The notes under the pieces: model-generated
Told to the model about the DNA's origin: nothing
Databases searched by the model: none
The model's input: the letters and a program-made list of their open reading frames with translations, nothing else
Position numbers and translations under genes: made by a program
In this document: positions 60,998-64,000 of the stretch, piece after piece
How positions within the stretch are numbered: the stretch's first letter is position 1
Layout: each line of letters starts with the position of its first letter
Origin: an uncultured Atopobiaceae bacterium
Lineage (GTDB): Bacteria > Actinomycetota > Coriobacteriia > Coriobacteriales > Atopobiaceae
Direction: 5' to 3'
Length of the DNA stretch: 64,000 nucleotides
NCBI GenBank assembly: GCA_910579165.1
Contig: CAJTTF010000006.1
Coordinates: 1-64,000, forward strand

Positions 60998-62392
60998 TTA
61001 TTTTGCCGTATTTTTCTCGGTATTTTGCTCGTCTTTTAGCCTGCTAAGGGCGGCTGCGCGCTCAGCCTCCCACCCCCGCTTTGATGCCGAGAAAAACGCG
61101 CCAGGCTCAAGTCCGTCCGGCAGATACTGCTGCGCCACCCAACCGTCATCGTAAAGATGCGGATAATGATAGCTTCCATACTCTTCCGAACCGGGACGAT
61201 GGCGGTCACGCAGAGGCGCAGGGACTTCTCGGCGAGGACCACTTCTGACCTCGTATAACGCGCGGTCAATACCTTCCAGGGCAGCATTTGACTTAGGTGC
61301 AATTGCCAAGTATGTTGCAGCCTGAGCGAGATTAATCCGACATTCTGGATAACCAATGACCTCGGCGGCTTTGAAGGCGGCTTCCGCTACGAGAAGAGCC
61401 TGAGGATCGGCGTTGCCAATGTCCTCTGAGGCACAGATAAGAATTCGACGAGCAATAAAACGGGGATCCTCACCTGCGTCGATCATGCGAGCAAGCCAAT
61501 AGAGAGTGGCGTCCGGATCAGATCCGCGCATGGACTTGATAAAGGCAGAGATAACGTCGTAGTGCATGTCGCCGCCCTTATCGTAGGGAAGACCGCGACG
61601 TGGCGTTGCCTCCTCAATGTTGTCCATAGTAATGGGAACCTGGTGAGCATCGTCACCGGTATCTCCTGGCTCTGTTGCCATTTGTGCTGCGAGTTCCAAG
61701 GTGGTGAGCGCCGCACGCGCGTCGCCTCCAGAAAGCGTCACGATAGCCTGGAGCGCATCTTCGTCCAAGCTATAACGGTTGTTAAGACCACTAGGCGACA
61801 CGACGGCACGTGCAATGAGCTTGGCGATGTCTGACGCAGCTAGAGAAGCCAGCTCAATAACACGGCTGCGCGAGATGAGCGCCGAGTTCACCTCAAAATA
61901 GGGGTTCTCTGTAGTTGCTCCAATGAGAATTACGGTGCGGTCTTCGACGGCGTGAAGCAGCGCGTCCTGCTGGCTCTTGTTGAAACGATGGATCTCATCG
62001 ATAAAGAGGATGGTGCGCTTTCCCATGGTTAGAAGGCGATTTTTGGCCGCCTCAATCTCTGTTCGGAGATCCTTAACCGTGCCAGTGATGGCAGAAACTT
62101 CTACGAAAGTGCCGCGCGTGACATTGGCAATAATACGCGCGAGGGTTGTCTTGCCGGTGCCAGCAGGTCCGTAAAGAAGGATGGACGAGAGAGCATCGTG
62201 CTCTATAGCGCGGCGCAACCACGAGTTTGGGCCCACTGCTTTTTCCTGGCCTACAAATTCCTCGAGCGTCTCTGGGCGCATGCGTACTGCTAACGGCGCA
62301 TTTTTCCAGGCGATTTGCCTCTCCTGGTTTTCAAAGAGGCTATCCATAGCCGCTGTATTTTGCTTTTTTTGTTGTGCACCCATATCGAACAT
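60998..62392 (-). CDS. rarA: Replication-associated recombination protein RarA
   Basis: AAA+ ATPase of the RarA/MgsA/WRNIP1 family that acts at stalled forks. The 464-residue protein shows RPETLEEFVGQEKAVG, Walker A (LYGPAGTGKTTLARII), Walker B (RTILFIDEIHRFNKSQQDALL), the sensor region and the C-terminal MgsA-type domain with YDVISAFIKSMRGSDPDATLYWLARM. An ATG at 62383 is an alternative start; neither has a clear ribosome site. Divergent from the transporter gene. Confidence 0.94.
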   Translation of the reverse strand: MFDMGAQQKKQNTAAMDSLFENQERQIAWKNAPLAVRMRPETLEEFVGQEKAVGPNSWLRRAIEHDALSSILLYGPAGTGKTTLARIIANVTRGTFVEVSAITGTVKDLRTEIEAAKNRLLTMGKRTILFIDEIHRFNKSQQDALLHAVEDRTVILIGATTENPYFEVNSALISRSRVIELASLAASDIAKLIARAVVSPSGLNNRYSLDEDALQAIVTLSGGDARAALTTLELAAQMATEPGDTGDDAHQVPITMDNIEEATPRRGLPYDKGGDMHYDVISAFIKSMRGSDPDATLYWLARMIDAGEDPRFIARRILICASEDIGNADPQALLVAEAAFKAAEVIGYPECRINLAQAATYLAIAPKSNAALEGIDRALYEVRSGPRREVPAPLRDRHRPGSEEYGSYHYPHLYDDGWVAQQYLPDGLEPGAFFSASKRGWEAERAAALSRLKDEQNTEKNTAK

Positions 62393-62557
62393 TCAATTCT
62401 GCGTACAGTCTACCCTAACTATAGTTCAACTTAATGAGGTTTCTCGCTAACGAATGCTCAGGCTCTTGTCAGATAAAAGGTCGCCGCATACCAGCCATTT
62501 CCAAGCGACCCCGCCATCTCTCCCCTTTTATCATGATCGCATGCAAAGATAAACTGC

Positions 62558-62563
62558 TACAAT
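62558..62563 (+). promoter_or_regulatory. Possible -10 box before the OPT transporter gene
   Basis: TACAAT lies 62 bases before the ATG at 62625, close to the consensus. The region 17 bases upstream lacks a good -35 hexamer, so this is only a candidate. Confidence 0.3.
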
Positions 62564-62624
62564 CATCACGTTTAAGAATAACCTCATGCAAATGCATATT
62601 GCGGAGCATGCGAAAGGAACCTCT

Positions 62625-64000
62625 ATGAGCAAGGATAAGAAGCAGCCCAATGCTCCTATCTCCGAGAAGAACACCGACGTTCTAAGCGCGGCCAGTGGCG
62701 CCGACAAGAACTCAGACAATGGTATAGGCGCAAGCGGCGTAGGAGACCCAGGAAGCGCAAGTAGCTGCAACGGCGCAGCAGATAGCGTCAACAGCACGGC
62801 TGGTAATGCCAGCAGTGCAGTAGGAAGTGCTGACGGCACAGCAGGTAGCGGCAACGGCGCTGCTCCCGCGCTTGCCCGTGGTCTCACCGCGCGCTCCCTC
62901 ATCATTGGCGGCATAGGATCAATTGTCATCACGGCAAGCTCGCTCTTTATTGCCCTCAAAATGGGCGCCCTGCCCTGGCCCATCGTCTTCGCCGCTCTTG
63001 TCTCAGTTGCGTTTTTGCGGCTCTTTAAAAGCAAGGATCTGCACGAGGCCAACGTGTGCCACGCGGCCATGAGCGCGGGTGCCATGGTTGCCGGCGGTCT
63101 TGCCTTTACGCTGCCCGGCCTTTGGATTTTGGGAGCGCACACCCAAGGCCTCGCCGAACTTCCCCTTTACCAAATTCTTATCGCCGCCCTCTGCGGAACA
63201 GCAGTGGGCCTCGTCATCTCTGCCAGCTTGCAGCCCCTCTTCATCCGAAAGAAGCGCCTTGCTTACCCCATTGGTACCAGTGCGGCTCAAACCCTCCTTG
63301 CTACCGATCAAACCGATGGCAAGGACGCAAAAGTCCTCTTTGGCACCATGGGCGTGTCCGCTCTATTTGCGCTGCTGCGCGACAACCTAGGCCTTATGCC
63401 CGCGGTCTGGAGCACCGGAACAGTAGCACCTGGCGTCACGCTTGGGATTATGAATTCGCCTATGATGGCCGCTGTTGGCTTCATCATAGGTACGGTTCCT
63501 GCCTGTGTCTGGTTTTTAGGGGCCGTGCTCTCTTTGGTGGGCATCGGGATTCTTTTGCCTGCATGTGGACTCATTGGCGCAGATGCTATAAATGGCTGGC
63601 AAACAAGCCTGGGCCTTGGTCTCATGATGGGAACGGGCGCCGGTGCGGTTATCGTAAACGTGATTCCAGCTATCGTAAAAAAAGCGCGTGAATGGAAACC
63701 GCGCGGTGCTTCAAACCTTAAAACAAATGACGAAACGATTGCCAATGAAAACAAAAACACTTCCTCAGGCAAAGGGTCTCTGGCTGCATCCACGCAGGAC
63801 CCCAAAGGATCTGGCGCGCAAGCCATAAAAGACCCCTCCGCTCTTCGCGTTCCCTTATCATGGGGCGCACTTGTGATGGCGATTGTCGCCTGCGTTATCT
63901 GTCTTTTCCTGCAAATCCCGCTCCTGGCCTCACTTATCATCATCTGCGGAGCATGGTTCTGTGGCTACATTTCTGCATGGCTCACCGGCACTACCGGCGT
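62625..64000 (+). CDS. OPT family oligopeptide transporter, N-terminal part
   Basis: Starts at an ATG with AAAGGA 6 bases upstream and runs off the right edge after 458 codons without a stop. The first 85 residues are hydrophilic and rich in Gly, Ser, Ala and Asn. Then come OPT signatures: LTARSLIIGGIGSIVITASSLF, the conserved ALPWPIVF, FKSKDLHEANVCHAAMSAG and FIRKKRLAYPIGTSAAQTLLA, and several membrane helices. A second hydrophilic stretch lies at about 364-405. OPT members import peptides or metal chelates by proton coupling; the substrate is not predictable here. Confidence 0.88.
   Translation, partial: MSKDKKQPNAPISEKNTDVLSAASGADKNSDNGIGASGVGDPGSASSCNGAADSVNSTAGNASSAVGSADGTAGSGNGAAPALARGLTARSLIIGGIGSIVITASSLFIALKMGALPWPIVFAALVSVAFLRLFKSKDLHEANVCHAAMSAGAMVAGGLAFTLPGLWILGAHTQGLAELPLYQILIAALCGTAVGLVISASLQPLFIRKKRLAYPIGTSAAQTLLATDQTDGKDAKVLFGTMGVSALFALLRDNLGLMPAVWSTGTVAPGVTLGIMNSPMMAAVGFIIGTVPACVWFLGAVLSLVGIGILLPACGLIGADAINGWQTSLGLGLMMGTGAGAVIVNVIPAIVKKAREWKPRGASNLKTNDETIANENKNTSSGKGSLAASTQDPKGSGAQAIKDPSALRVPLSWGALVMAIVACVICLFLQIPLLASLIIICGAWFCGYISAWLTGTTG

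Noticed and set aside
62531..63142. 203-codon minus-strand frame over the start of the OPT transporter gene
   Set aside because: It lies opposite a recognised transporter with a good ribosome site, and its Ala/Leu/Pro-rich product reflects the reversed Gly/Ser/Ala codons.

Overview
The window looks like chromosome from a Gram-positive actinobacterium of the class Coriobacteriia, probably the Atopobium/Lancefieldella/Olsenella group. This is an inference. It rests on a division and cell-wall (dcw) cluster without ftsA but with sepF, yggT and divIVA; on an alaS, ruvX/mltG, prepilin peptidase, aroB, pepQ, efp, nusB order that recalls actinobacteria; and on anaerobe or gut-type genes (superoxide reductase, a 2-hydroxyacyl-CoA dehydratase-type activator, a choloylglycine hydrolase, mannose PTS). 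Base composition looks even, and no tRNA, rRNA, insertion sequence, prophage or CRISPR array was seen. Nearly all genes lie on the minus strand, so transcription mostly runs from high to low coordinates.

Layout: 1-9309 holds the start of a secreted protein, a PepV-type dipeptidase, a large M16C metallopeptidase (+), the pseudouridine catabolic pair psuK-psuG, and a 2-hydroxyacyl-CoA dehydratase-like/activator fusion (+). 9311-14863 holds a bile-salt-hydrolase-type enzyme, divIVA, superoxide reductase (+), yggT, proC, sepF and phoU. 14889-18643 is the rest of the phosphate operon (pstB, a fused pstC-pstA, pstS). 18717-34271 is the dcw cluster in the order mraZ-rsmH-ftsL-ftsI-murF-mraY-murD-ftsW-murG-murC-ftsQ-ftsZ; murE, ftsA, murB and ddl are absent from it. 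34272-34850 is the only gene-free stretch over 300 bases; it carries five MraZ-type operator repeats and a hairpin-rich leader.

34851-43474 is a housekeeping run (efp-gls24-nusB-xseB-tlyA-nadK-recN-pyrG-xerD). 44107-48901 is a mannose-family PTS (manX-manY-manZ) with an APC amino-acid permease and a DUF956 gene, placed between pepQ and efp. 49002-60823 continues with pepQ, a decayed AroB-like protein, a prepilin peptidase, yqeG, a fused ruvX-mltG, alaS, an AI-2E-type permease, a sigma factor with an RsbW-like partner, and a membrane protein with a histone H1-like tail. rarA and the start of an OPT-family transporter (+) close the window.

Recurrent themes are domain fusions (PstC-PstA, RuvX-MltG, dehydratase-activator), long disordered charged tails on membrane proteins (FtsI, FtsQ, FtsW, ManZ, the AI-2E permease, the H1-tailed protein), in-frame short tandem duplications, and a different degenerate tandem repeat in many spacers between co-directional genes. 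The strongest leads for something undescribed are the H1-tailed membrane protein next to a sigma factor and its kinase-dead RsbW-like partner, the AroB pseudoenzyme, the shared promoter elements of ftsZ and mraZ, and the spacer repeats.
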